A stretch of DNA of 64,000 bases from Ottelia alismoides (GCA_037367405.1 JAZKJV010010526.1:584501-648500); one strand, 5' to 3'; positions 20,930 through 33,223 are shown, numbered from the stretch's first letter. Notes: generated by a model from the sequence alone, not told the origin. Numbers and translations: made by a program.

Positions 20930-22450
20930 GATGCAATGTGGATGGTGATGATCGGTAATGATCGGGTATAGACAGGTGTGCCCGTGCTAGGCACTACAGA
21001 TCAATACCTATATTGATCGTGGAACCGAGCGCTACCCACACCTGTTACCGCTATTGATTGATGGGTATCTATCGGCTGCGCCCGGCAAGGCTCCACCACC
21101 GATCATTACCGATCAATATCGGTATTGATCGGTGGAGCTAACACCTACCCAGACCCGCTACCGGTACTGATCGGTAATGATCGAAATTGATCGGTATTTG
21201 ATTAGTGGAACCAAGGCCTACCCGGACGCACTACCAGTATTGATCAGTAGTGACCGTGTTATTGATGGGTAATGATCGGTGGGTGGTATCGAACGCTAGC
21301 GCCCAACAAGGGTACACCCATCATCACCGATCGATATCGATTATTACCGATCATTATCGATCATTACCGATCATTATGGATCAGTATCGGTATTTGACCG
21401 GTGGACCCAAGTGCCTGCAGCACCCGCTACCAGTAGTGATTGACATTGATTGGTAATGATCGATATTGATCTGTGGGTATTGGCCTGCAGCACCCTGCAA
21501 GGGTCCACCGATCATTATCGATCTTTACCGATCGTTACCGATCATTATCGATCAGTAACAATCATTCTCGATCAATACTGATCATTTTCGATCATTACCG
21601 ATCATTATCAATCATTCTCGATCATTATCAGTAATTCTCTGTGGAAATGTACGCTACCTGCACCCGCCACCGGTAATTGATACCCCAATCATTACCGATC
21701 ACTCTCTATCATTATCGGTAATGCTCGGTGGAAATGTGCGCTCCCCGTACCTGCTACCGGTATTGATCGTAAATGATCGACCAATACCTCTATCATTACC
21801 AATCATTCTCAATCAATACCGATAATGATCATGCGGCACTAGCAGAGGCTTACTGATCATCACCGATCATTATCGATAATTACCGGTACTGATCGAAAAT
21901 GATCGACCGATACCTCGTTCATTACCGATCATTCTCGATTAATACCGGTAATGATCGTGCTACACTGGCAGAGACTTACCGATCATCGCCGATCATTATC
22001 GATCATTACCAGTATTGATCGTAAATGATCGACCGATACCTCGATCATTACTAATCATTCTCGATCAATACCGGTAATTATCATGCGGCACTGGTAGAGG
22101 CTTATCGATCACCACCGATTATTATCGATCAATACCGAAATTGATTGTAAATGATCGATCGGTACCTCAATCATTACCAATCATTCTCGATGAATACCAG
22201 TAATGACCGTGCGGCACTGGCAGAGGCTTACCGTTCATTATCGATCACTACCGGTATTAATCGTAAATGATCGACGGATACCTCGATCATTACCGATCAT
22301 TCTCGATCAATACTAACAATAATCGTGAGGCACTGGCAGAGGCTTACCGATCATCACTGATCATTATAGATCATTACCGATCAACATCAGTAATGATCGG
22401 ACAGGAATGGTAGAGGCCCACTGATCATTACCAGTAATGACCGGGTGGCA
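20930..22450. repeat. GATC-rich satellite with a 126-bp higher-order unit
   Basis: About 1.5 kb built from variants of GATCATTACC, CGATCAATACCGG and TCGTAAATGATCGACC. In the right half a higher-order unit is clear: GGCAGAGGCTTA-type words recur at 21843, 21969, 22095, 22221 and 22337, spacings 126, 126, 126 and 116. The left half is more diverged with CCCACCTGC/CTACC spacers. No coding content. Confidence 0.9.
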
Positions 22451-22639
22451 ATTGAAGAGACCCTTTTGTCCCAACTCGTGGAACTTTGAGGGTTGCATTG
22501 TTGTATAGTATGGCGAGAGGTGCTTCTGGTGCTCAAGGACAAATATTTACATGTGGTTGTCCCCCCTGCAACCATCATGTAAATGACCCAAGTAGGCTTC
22601 GAATTTGCAGATAAGCACCTTAGATGTAGGAAATTTGCA

Positions 22640-23592
22640 TTCGGACCCACAGATGGAAAATTGTAGTTACACACTTACCATCGTACCGTGGCATAGGCTG
22701 AGGGGAAAACTTACTAGTGGCCTTCAAATATGTGGATATCCACGTAAGATGTTGGGAAAATTTCATACGTACCCATGGATGGGAAAATTACAAAGACACC
22801 CCTGCCACCACACGGTGGCACGGGGTGAGAGGAAAGTTGACCCTTGTAGCCTTCAAATTTATGGGATAATTTTTGCATTGGTACCCACGGATGGGAAAAT
22901 TGCATCCTACCCACGGATGGAAATATTGCAAAGACACCCCTGTCACCGCACGATGGCACGGGGGTGAGAGGAAAGTTGGTCCTTATAGTCTTCAAATGTG
23001 GGAAAATTTTGCATCCGTACCCACAGATGGGAAAATTACGTCCGTACCCATAGATCGAAAAATTACGTTCGTGCCTACGGACGGAAAAATTACAAAGACA
23101 CCCTTGCCACTGTATGATGGCATGGGTGATAGGAAAGTTGACCCGCGTATCCTTCAAATTTGTGGATATGTACCTAAGATGTTGGGAAAATTGCATATGT
23201 ACCCACGTTTGGAAAAATTACAAAGACACCCCTACCACCGCACAGTGGCTCGGGGTGAGAGGAAAGTTGCCCCTTGTAGACTTCAAATTCGTGGGAAAAT
23301 TTTACATCCGTACCCACGGATGGAAAATTTCGTTGGTACACCCAGTTGGAAAAATTGCATCGACACCCCTGTCATCGCACAGTGGCGCGGGGTAAGAGGA
23401 AATTTGCTATTGGTTAGTAGCCTTCCTATTTGTGTGTTAGCTACCTACGACGTTGGAAAATTACATCAATTCCCCTGGTTGGAAAAATTACGTCGAAACC
23501 CCTACCATCGCACGGTGGCCCAGTGTAATACGAAATCTGCCGTTGGTTAATTATTTGGTGGCCACGGTCGTGGGCCCATCTTGAGAGGAAGC
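22640..23592. repeat. Second tandem array, unit about 130-160 bp
   Basis: Six to seven diverged units. GGTGAGAGGAAAGTTG-type words recur near 22817, 22958, 23120, 23250, 23386 and 23520. Each unit carries GGAAAATT-GCA or -ACA motifs and CAAAGACACCCC. The open frames across it are repeat artefacts. The unit includes the sequence of inverted arm 2. Confidence 0.85.
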
Positions 23593-23725
23593 AACTTGGT
23601 AAGGGAAAATTGCACCGACACCCCTACCTCAACACGGTGGTGTGGTGTACGAGGTCATGCGTCATTCATCCACGTTTTGGTTGCCTCTTGGTCGTGCGCC
23701 CGCTGTCGTAAACAACTCCATGTAC
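23593..23725 (+). repeat. Inverted arm 2 right
   Basis: Inverted partner of 19293-19421. It resembles one further unit of the preceding array and ends CCATGTAC. Confidence 0.85.
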
Positions 23726-24754
23726 GGGTGAGATGAGTTGAGTTATCACTTGAGGAACTAGGGCTAGAGATTTGAGTTTAGACCTCGATCTAATGATATT
23801 CGAGGATGGGATAAAGTTAATGAAGTCTTCAGAAAACCTGAGTGTCAACAAAACCCTAGCCAGTATGTGAACAAGTTCATATGCAATCTCTTGATATTTA
23901 CCTATGTGCCAGGGTGTGATGAAACTTAATGATAATTGTTGATCAGTGTGAGCCAACATTTGGTAAAAGCAGTGGAGCTAGCCAACAAAATAAAAGAAAA
24001 AGAAGTGTCAAAGGAAAGCTATATTTTCCAAAAAGTCAAATTACAAATGAGCTTCCACCAATAGCGAGTGCTCCCAACATTTTCAAGGTGTCCACTTGGA
24101 CTAAGCGCTAATTAGGACCAAGGAGTCGGGATGACACCATAAAAGGGCACTGCATCGTAAGCGATACAAGTCTGGGTGTCGATGGTATCTTAGATACTCA
24201 AAAGAGACACACCCTGATGTACTCCCAGAAAAACAAGTGCAGACAACTCCGAACTCTCTTGACGGGCACATTGATCGACAAGCTAAAATATATTTGTGTT
24301 GAGTAAAAAGGCACTCAAGAGGCCCCGTGTTCCAATGTGAGGGAGAGAAAAATAGACACAAACCCATTCCCTCCATCATTTGGCCTTCCGTCTACATTTT
24401 AAGTCCGGCGAACTAATGGAGACGGTTGGCTGAAGCAAGAATATATTTATTCCCTCGTATTGAGGATGAGGTCTAGAGGAGAATCTCTTGGACTGGAACT
24501 TCGAGTGATGCCTCGACTCGACTACCATGAAATGCAGTACACTTAATTTCATTTCCTTATATTATATGTACAAAAAGAGAGTCTGATAATTAGAGAAGTT
24601 GGATTCCTTCTGACTAAAGCATGGATAAGCTCAGAATTTTAGGATCGCTTAAATTAAGGGCTTTTGAAAGATTGAGCCTTGAAATCTTCACTTGCACTGT
24701 CAAGAATTAATCCGACTCCTTCATTCTTTAGATGCTCGAGGATGAGCATGGTTT
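23726..24754 (+). other. Residual 3' internal region of element C
   Basis: Noncoding, AT-rich. It ends with a hairpin (ATGCTCGAGGATGAGCAT, 24732-24749) followed by GGTTTAAG, the same pre-PPT layout as A and B. No coding domain found. Confidence 0.65.
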
Positions 24755-24767
24755 AAGTATGGGGGTA
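24755..24767 (+). other. Polypurine tract of element C
   Basis: AAGTATGGGGGTA directly upstream of the LTR start TGGTGAATC. Confidence 0.8.
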
Positions 24768-27749
24768 TGGTGAATCTCGTATTCATCATGATAAAATTCA
24801 CTTACTAAACCCCTGGTTTAATTAAACAAATAAAATCCACTATTAATTCATCCATTTTATCTTGTATTATATTGCACACTCTTAACCTATCATTAATTGT
24901 ATTTAATTACTATTTTTTGTTTTTTAATTATTTTCTCATCAAGAACCCCTAAAGGTTAGGTGGATCAGTTGTCTATAAGTTCCTAACCCTTAAAAAGACT
25001 AAAAAAATACAAAAACAACTCAAAACCAAAAAACATGTGTTTTTAACCCCTTAAAAATACCCCCAAAAATATTTTTTTGTATAAATTACCTCTTTTGGCT
25101 TTTCATCCAAATGAAACTTATAGATCTCATCGAGACGAACAACTTTCATGTTTTGACTATTTTTCTAATTCCACATCAAATTAATTATTTTATATTTTTC
25201 TTTATTTTCACGCGACGTGGCGCCCCCTGGGCTGCCCACGTGGCCTGGTCCTCCTTTCTCCACCCGTCATCTCTCCTGGACCATCAGATCTTCTTCATCC
25301 CGCCTCTATCTCGATTGTTCATCTCCGCTCCATCTCCTGTCGTTTGATCCTATCCCTGATCAGATCTGAGCCACTCCCTCGCGCGCACTTCTCAGCCACG
25401 TGATTGCCTCCTCATCCTACGCCTCTCAATTATCCACATCACCACGTTTTCTCCCACTGTCAGATCCCCCTTCCCATCTCCATCCCAGTCATTCACAAAA
25501 CACCTTCTTTCATCACTGTAGGATCATACTTCTTATCATATCCAACCGCTCCTTCACGCAACGCCTCCTGCACGCCACTCATCCCCCCTCCGCCGTTCGA
25601 TGATATGATCCTAAGCCTTAAACATCGCCTCCACCCGAGCCATTGGATCTTTAGATCCAACGGCTACTGTTCATCATCCTTCTCTGTCCCAGTCGTTTCG
25701 ACTCACCGCTACGTCGCCCCCTTCCTATTTTGGAAGCCGCCATAACCACTCCCTCCACATCCTAACGGCTGATCCACGTAGCCCTATCTTCCGCCTCCCT
25801 CATGTAACCCCTTCGACCATCGCCATCACTTCCAACCTTCAAGACGTCCATTGCAAAACTCCGCCTCACCACCTGAAACGCCTCCACCTCCTCCTATAAA
25901 AAACAATCCCTTGCCGCACTTCACCGCCATCCACCAACTCAAAGGGCCTGGCGCAGCTTCCTCCACGCTCCGGTGACAGCGGAGGGCGGTGGTTTGAGGT
26001 GACCACTGCCAACCCCCTCCGGTGAGATCCGTGGCTCCCCAGCCACATCGCGGCAGCTCCAAGCACCACCGAGCTTCGAGGCTCAGCTGACCTCGCCGGG
26101 CGACAACCCGAGCTTCGAATGAAGCTCAACCCAAGCCTCTTCCTCGTCCGATCGCCTAGCTCCTGTCAGGTAACCTTTTATTATCCTTCAAATTTCTCAT
26201 AATTTTCCTTGCAACTTCACTCACTATCGCCTTCTCCTAACCATCCATTAAGCTCCGCCTCACAGCCACCACCTTCATTGATCGCTCTGACCACTCTTCC
26301 CCCTTCTCCACAACCTTCCTCGCTCTGACCCCCTTATTCCCCGGTTCCGCCACAGAAGAAGCCCAGGGCCATCATTCTCATCACCTCCACGACCCCCACT
26401 CACCTCACTTCACTACACGTACTTCCCAATGGCACGCTTCGGCTATCTAACCTTTGTAGATTCTCAATGATCAGAGCTCGCAAGTCTTCTCCGATCTCGT
26501 GCTTCCTCTCCGACAACCTCCCTCTCCCTCACCCTCCGAAACGACGATGGAGCTTCGCCTTGTCTCCCACAGCTTCGCCCAGGCCTCAGTCATCCTCCTC
26601 AATGATTAGGTGGTGCCTCGGGGCACGGTGGAGCTTCACATGGCTCGCTGGAGCACAGTCTCGTCTGGTAGCAAGGGGCGGAGCAAGAAAGTACAGCTAC
26701 CATCCGATCATCTCGATCGGACGGTCCAGATATGGCCACGTCTACCACCCAAGCCTCATGCTGAACCCATAGGCTCAGGTGGTCCATACCAAGACCAAAG
26801 CACAAGACGATTACACGTGGCCCAAGCCTGTGTTGACTCTCGAGCCTGGCCCCTTCACGTGCAACGCACGTGAGGGCCTTGTAAATTACAACGAAGACCC
26901 TGAAAGTTTTGATATTTGCACTTTGGTCCCTAGGTGCATGCCTCTTTTGCGTGCTTGGGTATTTTGCAAAGATGCCCTAGAGGTTTTATAGAATTGCAAT
27001 TATGCCCCTACGCGCATAGAGAAATTACAAGAAGACCCAAATGGTTTTTGTAAATTGCAAATAGGTCCGTACAAGGACCTATTTGTAATATTTATCCTTT
27101 TATTTCTTGATTTTTTATTAGAATTATGCCCTGCATTGTTTTTAGCATAACTTGAGCATCACAGATCTGATTTGCATAATTTTAGTGTCGTTTTGTTACT
27201 TGTTTCATCATCTACTTCATGGCATGTTTAATTTTCTCATCTGTCACCATTTTAAATGAAATGAATTTTTAAAGGTTAGGTGATAACTCTTGTTCTAATG
27301 CCTTATCATAAAATAGATATTTTCTCATGATCTTATGCTGACCCTGATTGCAATCTACTTTTGTTGCTCAATTTATTGATCTTTCTAGGGGATATTTGTA
27401 ATAGTCAATTGCATACATTTCACCTCGCATTATTTTCAGGCACACTTCTACATTTGCGTTGAAAAACAATGAAACAAAATGCATGCATCATATATCTATA
27501 CTGTTCAGCATTTCACCTTGTTCATCTACATGAAGACCTGAAATTGAGAAATAATTCACGCTTGATCTTAATTGATAGAAATTCGATAAATAGATAGAGT
27601 TGCTTGTGTCCCTGTGTTCGATCTTGGTAGACTTGCCAAGTAAAAATAATCCACAACATTCAAAGGATTGTGGTTTTTGGTCGAACCATTTTCACCACTT
27701 GTACTTTGATAAAAGATGACGATTAAAGTGGTGAAAGTGATGTTCATCA
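24768..27749 (+). repeat. 3' LTR of element C (2982 bp)
   Basis: Starts TGGTGAATC (TG) and ends TGTTCATCA at 27749, followed by the AAGAG duplication. Holds a U3 hairpin near 25110-25150, a 26-bp palindrome (25639-25664), TATA (25895-25900), candidate intron (26170-26459), AATTGCA/CCCC repeats (26875-27080) and a U5 GTTCGA hairpin (27607-27640). Confidence 0.9.
26170..26459 (+). other. Candidate intron in element C LTR (290 bp)
   Basis: Donor CAG|GTAACC, branch-like CTAAC (26447-26451), acceptor TTTGTAG. Upstream TATAAA at 25895. Acceptor context GCACGCTTCGGCTAT is shared with A and F. Confidence 0.5.
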
Positions 27750-27915
27750 AAGAGGTAACCCTAATACTTGTTTGTGGTTTAGATGAAATGATCCGAGAAG
27801 TGTTCTCGGATCGTGTGGTTTCATCACAAGAAAAAAATTTTAAATTCCGCCGCCTCGAGCAAATAGTGCTACTAGTCGCTACCGATTGCAAATGATGCCA
27901 TCCTCACGCTTCCAT

Positions 27916-27920
27916 GTTGC
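27916..27920. other. Left target duplication of element B (GTTGC)
   Basis: GTTGC at 27916-27920 and 41292-41296. The empty-site form in K2 reads GATGCGCTTGAGG, which fits. Confidence 0.93.
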
Positions 27921-29115
27921 TGATGAATACTCATTCATCACTATTTATTCTTATATTTTAGCTATAAAAACCTTTGCAAATGCATGTATATAGTTGTAAA
28001 TATAAATAATTACCAAAAGCATGCATTGTGTAAAAACTTATAATTAGCATGTTTTTGTGCAAAATTAAAAGAATAAAGACTAAAAAGAAAAAGAGGGAAA
28101 TATTTAGAATAAATATTGAGCAACCTAACCCAAGGGAGGGCTCAGCATGGGCCTGACCGCATAAAAGCCAAAGTAGAGGGAGATAGGGGCTCATGTGTGT
28201 AAATATTTATGTAAATAAAATAAAATATTTTCCTCCCAAAAATAGATTAAACTAGGCTTGTAAATATTTATATATATTTATAAATATAAAAACAAGGTAA
28301 AAATAGAAAAAATTAAAAAGAAAACAAAAACACCACTCATGTACATGGTCACCTTGTATATAGTCCACTCATCTCTATTTATTTAGCCTTATAAATAAAT
28401 AAAATTAATTTTCAAAAATTTTAAAATATTCTATATGATTTGGTGTAAATAAATAAAATAAATTAAAATAAAAACAAAATAAAAAGAACAAAATTAAAAA
28501 CAAAAAATACTATTGTAAATATACCATGTATATAAATGTACATATGTATTTATTTCACCTATGTATATAAATAATAAAAATAAAATAAAAATATCTTTTT
28601 ATTCCTTATTTTATGATATAAATAAATAAAATATAAAATGGGAATAAAATTGTATAAAAATAACAAATTAAAAATCAAAATTAAAAACCCTATAGTATAT
28701 ATATACCTATATATAGCTACATAGTGTAAATACCTACTTTTAATTTGAAAAATTAATTAGAAATCACAAAAAAACAGAAAAAAATAAAATAAATATTTTT
28801 CATGTTTTAAGTTTTTATTAATTCGATTGTTTTCTATTTTAAAATAAATTAACAAATAAATGGACCTTGATGGCTTCTGATTGGTCCACGGGGGTTTGTT
28901 GACCCCGGTCAACTTCCCCCGCGGACCCTCTTCCCCTCGGATCTGGGTGACCGACCCGAATTCTCGACTTATTACCCACTCGATCCGGCATCCATTTCAC
29001 TTAACCCCGGGCTCCGATTGATCGTTGAACATCCAGGACCTTCGCCCGGGGTGGATCTTAGGGATCCGAGGCACGAGCGACTTGCCCGATCCCTTCCTTC
29101 TCAGATCCCTGAGCA

Positions 29116-29121
29116 TATAAA
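29116..29121 (+). promoter_or_regulatory. TATA box of element B 5' LTR
   Basis: GCATATAAAGCC at the end of the GC-rich U3; identical in the 3' LTR at 38747-38752. Confidence 0.65.
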
Positions 29122-29375
29122 GCCTCAGCTCCGGCGAGCATTTCATGCATCTTTGGACCTCCTGCTTGCCGCCAAGGAGCTCCTCTTGAGTGCCTGAGTG
29201 ACAGCCGAGTTCTCTGGAGTGGAAGCGAGGCACGAGTCCCAGGAGACCACTGATCCGGTGGTTAGCTCCGCCGTGCGCCGCCGCGAGCGCGCCCATCCTC
29301 GGGGAGACGACGCCCCCTTGCAGGCAATGACCCCGGAGCTCCCTGAGCTCCAGCACAGTCGGCAGCACCCTCCAG

Positions 29376-29686
29376 GTAGCCTTCTTAGCCTTTAGATTAG
29401 CTTAGCTTTAAGTTCTTCTGATTTCAGTAGAGTAGCTCCGCCACCTCCACCTATTGTTTCCGATCACCCATTCGCCATTCCGACCACGCCACCACCTTCG
29501 CCTAACCTCTCTCCACCTTCTCCACCCAACCATTCCTCCTGTCTCGCCTCGGAGCAGGACCTCCACCCTCCTCCACCGTCGCCTCGCCGGAGGGTGTCGC
29601 CCCGACGCACCCACTTAACCATTTCACCCCTAACTTGGTCGAGGCAATTTGCCCTCGACCAAGGAGCTGTTCTGTGCATTTTGCAG
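29376..29686 (+). other. Candidate intron in element B 5' LTR (311 bp)
   Basis: Donor CCAG|GTAGCC, acceptor TTTTGCAG preceded by a T-rich stretch; the 3' LTR copy 39007-39317 has the same length and both sites intact. Confidence 0.5.
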
Positions 29687-31663
29687 GTCGAGAAGGGCTC
29701 GTCTGAGGGTCCAAGCATTTAGGCGCAGAAGCTCAACTCCTCCGCCGTCGCCGGACCACTCCGGTGGTTGCCGGTCCCATCAGAGGCATCCACGAGCTGC
29801 GGAGCACGGAGACGAAGCCTTTGCACATCTCAGCAGCAACAGAGGAGGACCCCAGCGCACGCACAAGGCCGGCGAAACTCGCCGGCGACCTGTTCTTGAA
29901 GATCCTCCTCTGTCGTCTGATCGTGCCCACTCGCCCAGATTTGATCAGAGCCATCCACTTGCGAGGAGCCTTCACCGTTTGATCTTTAGGCGATTTGATC
30001 TGGACCTCCCATCTAGCGAAGAGGAGCCCTCGTTCCAGAGACGTCGATTACTCCACATGGCATCCTCCTCGCCGTGGATCCAGACGAAGGATTCAGCCAC
30101 TGCCTTCCACCGTCAGATCTGATACGTGGCAGATCCTCAACTGTCCGATCTGAGCAGGGCTTCCTCAAAGAGCCGTCAGCGACTCACGACCGTCCGATCA
30201 CGCACGTGGCGCCATCTCAGCCCTCGGATCTTAAATAAGGGGTAAATATCACTTAGGCCCCCTCTTGTTTTGTCTTAACTATTGAGTCCTGTAAATATTT
30301 TAGATAGTTTACTTTAGTTTGGTATATTTGCATTTTGGACCTTATAGTTTATGGTATTTTCATTTATGCCCTTGTCCATGTGGACCACGTGCCTCGTCAC
30401 GTGAACTTTTGGGATATTTTGCATATTTAGTCCTGTTGTTCTGCGATGTTATGAATTGGATGAAAACTTTTGGATTATTGCATTTATACCCCTGTGCGTA
30501 ATTTAATAGTGCATGTGCGTTTATTCGTGGGTTAATTGCAGACTAGCCCTCGGACTTTTGGTACCTATTACCAAATAGTCCAAGGACTTAGTTTTTATTA
30601 CATTTGGATCCCTGAGTGCCTTAGGCACGTGCCACGCGCGTGTTTACCTGGGAATTTTGCACCAGACCCCCGAGGACTCTTGGCATTTGCGTCTAGGTCC
30701 CTGTGTACTATGCCCTTGTGTTTGATTTTAATAAAATAGCAAATCAACTCCAAATTTGATGAAAATTGGATACATGGCTCCTGCCATGATGTAAAATTTT
30801 CTATAAATTTTGGAGACATTTTAGACACTGTTTGATATTTTTAAAAATTCAAAAACACGTATTTTCTATACTATCTGATTTGAAAAACCACAAAAAAATA
30901 TTAAATCCTATCTAAAAAATACAAAAAAATTATCTACTATTTGTTTTGTTGTGCGTGATTTTCTAGCCAAGGTTGGTCATTTTTCATTACCTAAAACACC
31001 TAAAAATTGAAAAACACTTAAAATCTTATAAAAATTCTAATAAGTAAACTAAAAACCCAAAAATAATAATTTAGGTGCTCAAATTTTCCTTGTTTTCTTC
31101 TCTATACAGGAAAAATACCTCCAGGCTTATTGGGGACTCTTAGATATTTTATCTAAGTCCCTTAAGCTCGGCTGGACAGTGCCTACAGTTTCTGACCTTG
31201 TTTTATTTTTAGAAAATTAAATAAACATCAGAAAAATCCCAAAAATTCATTAAAAATAGTAAAAATTATAAAACACACAAAAATATTTTTATTTGAATTT
31301 TTGGTTGATTTTTAGTTCATTTAATAAATAGTTGAATTGTCTTGTTTGGTTGTTTTTCTTATTTTCTTAATACATTAAGAATCCAAAAATTATAAAAAGA
31401 ATCAAAAACCGCCAAAATACCTTTTTATTTCCTTTTCTCTTCTTTTTGACTACTTCGTAGGCCGCGAGGCCAATTCGTGCTCCTTGTGTTCGACCCTGGT
31501 TGCTATACCAGGTTAAACTAATAGCAAGACCGCTAGTGTTATTTGATTGATTTTTCATCTTGTCTGGTGGTCTATTTTTCTTGATTGACACGACCGAGTG
31601 ATTGGGGTCGCGACGACCATTTAGCACCTTTACCTTAGTCGCTCGATTTTCGTGTCATCAGAA

Positions 31664-31681
31664 TGGCGCCGTTGCCGGGGA
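31664..31681 (+). other. Primer-binding site of element B (tRNA-Asp, perfect)
   Basis: TGGCGCCGTTGCCGGGGA, 3 nt after the LTR end; complementary to the 3' end of plant tRNA-Asp. Confidence 0.92.
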
Positions 31682-33223
31682 GCACGGCTTAGTAGCTTTT
31701 ATTTTTGGTTTTATTTTCCTTCTCGCGGCTTTTCGCGGCTCAATCTGAGCTCGCGGTTTTTCACGGCTTTTGTTTTTCCTTTATTTTTGCTTTATTCTGT
31801 TTTGTTTTTGTTTTCTTTTATTTTTGTTTTTTGATTTTTGAGTGTTTATTTTATTTGCCATTTTGCACATATACCCTCATTTTATTTGCATTTATTTTCT
31901 TATTATTATTTGATTATTTTGTTTGACTGACCACTTGTCTCCTTTCTTGTGAGGGCCCGAGCACCGAGGCGGCCGATTTCGAGAAGCCGCCGCAACCGAG
32001 GAACTTGGAGGCGGCTCCCTTCTGTACGGAGTCGCAGGAGAGCGTGAGGGAGAGACTGAGTGGGAGAGGTTTAGCTTAGGTTTTATTTCATTTAATTATT
32101 ATTGTAATAATACAGGGACAAACACTCAGACTTGGACTTGGTTGACTAGCGGGTCTGTTTCGCCGAGCACCGGTGTGCTCGGGGGACCCTTAGGTGTTTT
32201 CGCGGTTTTTCTCGTGGCTTTTGGTTTTTCGCTGCCTTTTACGGTTTTCAGCGGTTTTTATCGAGCCCCTAGACTTAGGATTTTCTACTTGATTGTGCCG
32301 TAATTAGTAGGGTCCCCACACCTAATTGCTTGCCTGTTCCTATAGTGCGATTAATTGGACCTACTAATAATTGATTAATAAAAATAACTGACTCAGCCCC
32401 TTCGTAGCCTACGTGCTGTAGCCTGCCCTACCAAGAGCTGCTCCTGAACCCGATGTGTCGGGAGGAGGAGGGGTAGACCGAGACCGGACCTTTGGCTAGA
32501 AGGATCGGTGACCAGTTAGACGGTTCTTCGAGTAGACTTGCTTGTTTAGGACTCGGTTTTCATCGCTGCACCATTTAGGTAGTTTATTTTCTGCCTTTAC
32601 ATTTCTGCGCGGATCATTTTGCGTGTAGAGTGCTGGAGACAGGTACGCATTTCTATCTTTGCATGCATCATTGATTTCATCGCGCATCGGCTTTTTCGTC
32701 TTCTCCCCCTGTTTTTGACTTAATAATCAGGAGAACCAAAAAATTTGTTCGGCCTTTGTTTTTATTTGAAAAATATCTAAAAAACAAAAATAATAAAATT
32801 GAGACTGCTAATCACACTTGACCTAAAAGACACTTCACCAAAAAATCTGTCTTGGGGAGAGCAACCCCCTCCTTGTTTGGTTTGGATGAGCGAGAGAGTG
32901 ACCCGTACATTAGGATAGAACCTCCGATTTTTCTTGACTGATTACCGGCTTTCAGTACGGGACAGTCGGTTAAGGAATCTCGGAATACCTATTTACCTCA
33001 CGTAATCGCTCTGATAGACTGGATGATCACCTAAAATAAAATTGACAAGATAATTGACCGATCCCTTCGGTCTTCAGCTCTGTGTGCGTAGGTGAATTGG
33101 GGGTTTGCTTATTCATCTTGTGTGATTTCCAGATCTCTTCGATCTTTCCCCATCCTCTTCTCTATCCATCTGCTTTCCCACCCTTACCTCCCTTCATTCC
33201 ATTCTCTTCTCCTTTACATCTGG
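31682..33223 (+). other. Untranslated leader of element B
   Basis: About 1.5 kb without a convincing gene; T-rich at first, then mixed. Parts (about 32700-33080) resemble the leader of E read on the - strand (58180-58740). Confidence 0.65.

Larger units (their letters stand above)
18626..27749 (+). mobile_element. Element C: gutted gypsy-type LTR element carrying rDNA and satellites
   Basis: Bounded by AAGAG duplications and inserted in LTR K. The 5' LTR remnant is 18626-19078 and the 3' LTR 24768-27749. No gag or pol is present. Instead 19079-23725 holds inverted arms, a 25S rDNA fragment, a GATC satellite and a second tandem array. About 1 kb of original 3' internal sequence (23726-24754) and the PPT remain. 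LTR-end palindromes, U3 hairpin, LTR intron and U5 hairpin resemble A and F, so it is probably a related gypsy family. Confidence 0.85.
27921..31660 (+). repeat. 5' LTR of element B
   Basis: Starts with palindrome arms TGATGAAT/ATTCATCA, ends GTGTCATCA. U3 is strongly AT-rich to about 28855, then GC-rich with TATAAA at 29116-29121. Candidate intron 29376-29686. The AT-rich U5 ends with a CCTGG...CCAGG hairpin after GTTCGA (31488-31512). Confidence 0.95.

Noticed and set aside
20992..20998. CACTACA as the end of a CACTA transposon
   Set aside because: No inverted TGTAGTG partner or 3-bp duplication found nearby.
20930..22450. CRISPR array
   Set aside because: Plant nuclear context, no constant repeat with unique spacers; the whole unit repeats with drift.
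22873..23550. 225-codon open frame as a repeat protein
   Set aside because: Its repeats are the translated tandem DNA array; the opposite strand is also open (22714-23196) and no start or promoter is evident.
31485..31500. tRNA gene from the GTTCGA motif
   Set aside because: Only a T-arm-like word; no acceptor, D or anticodon arm.
33092..33223. Upstream ATG (33092) as gag start of B
   Set aside because: The added 44 residues are hydrophobic and Ser/Phe-rich with no counterpart in A or E; the ATG pair at 33224/33227 opens the gag-like composition.
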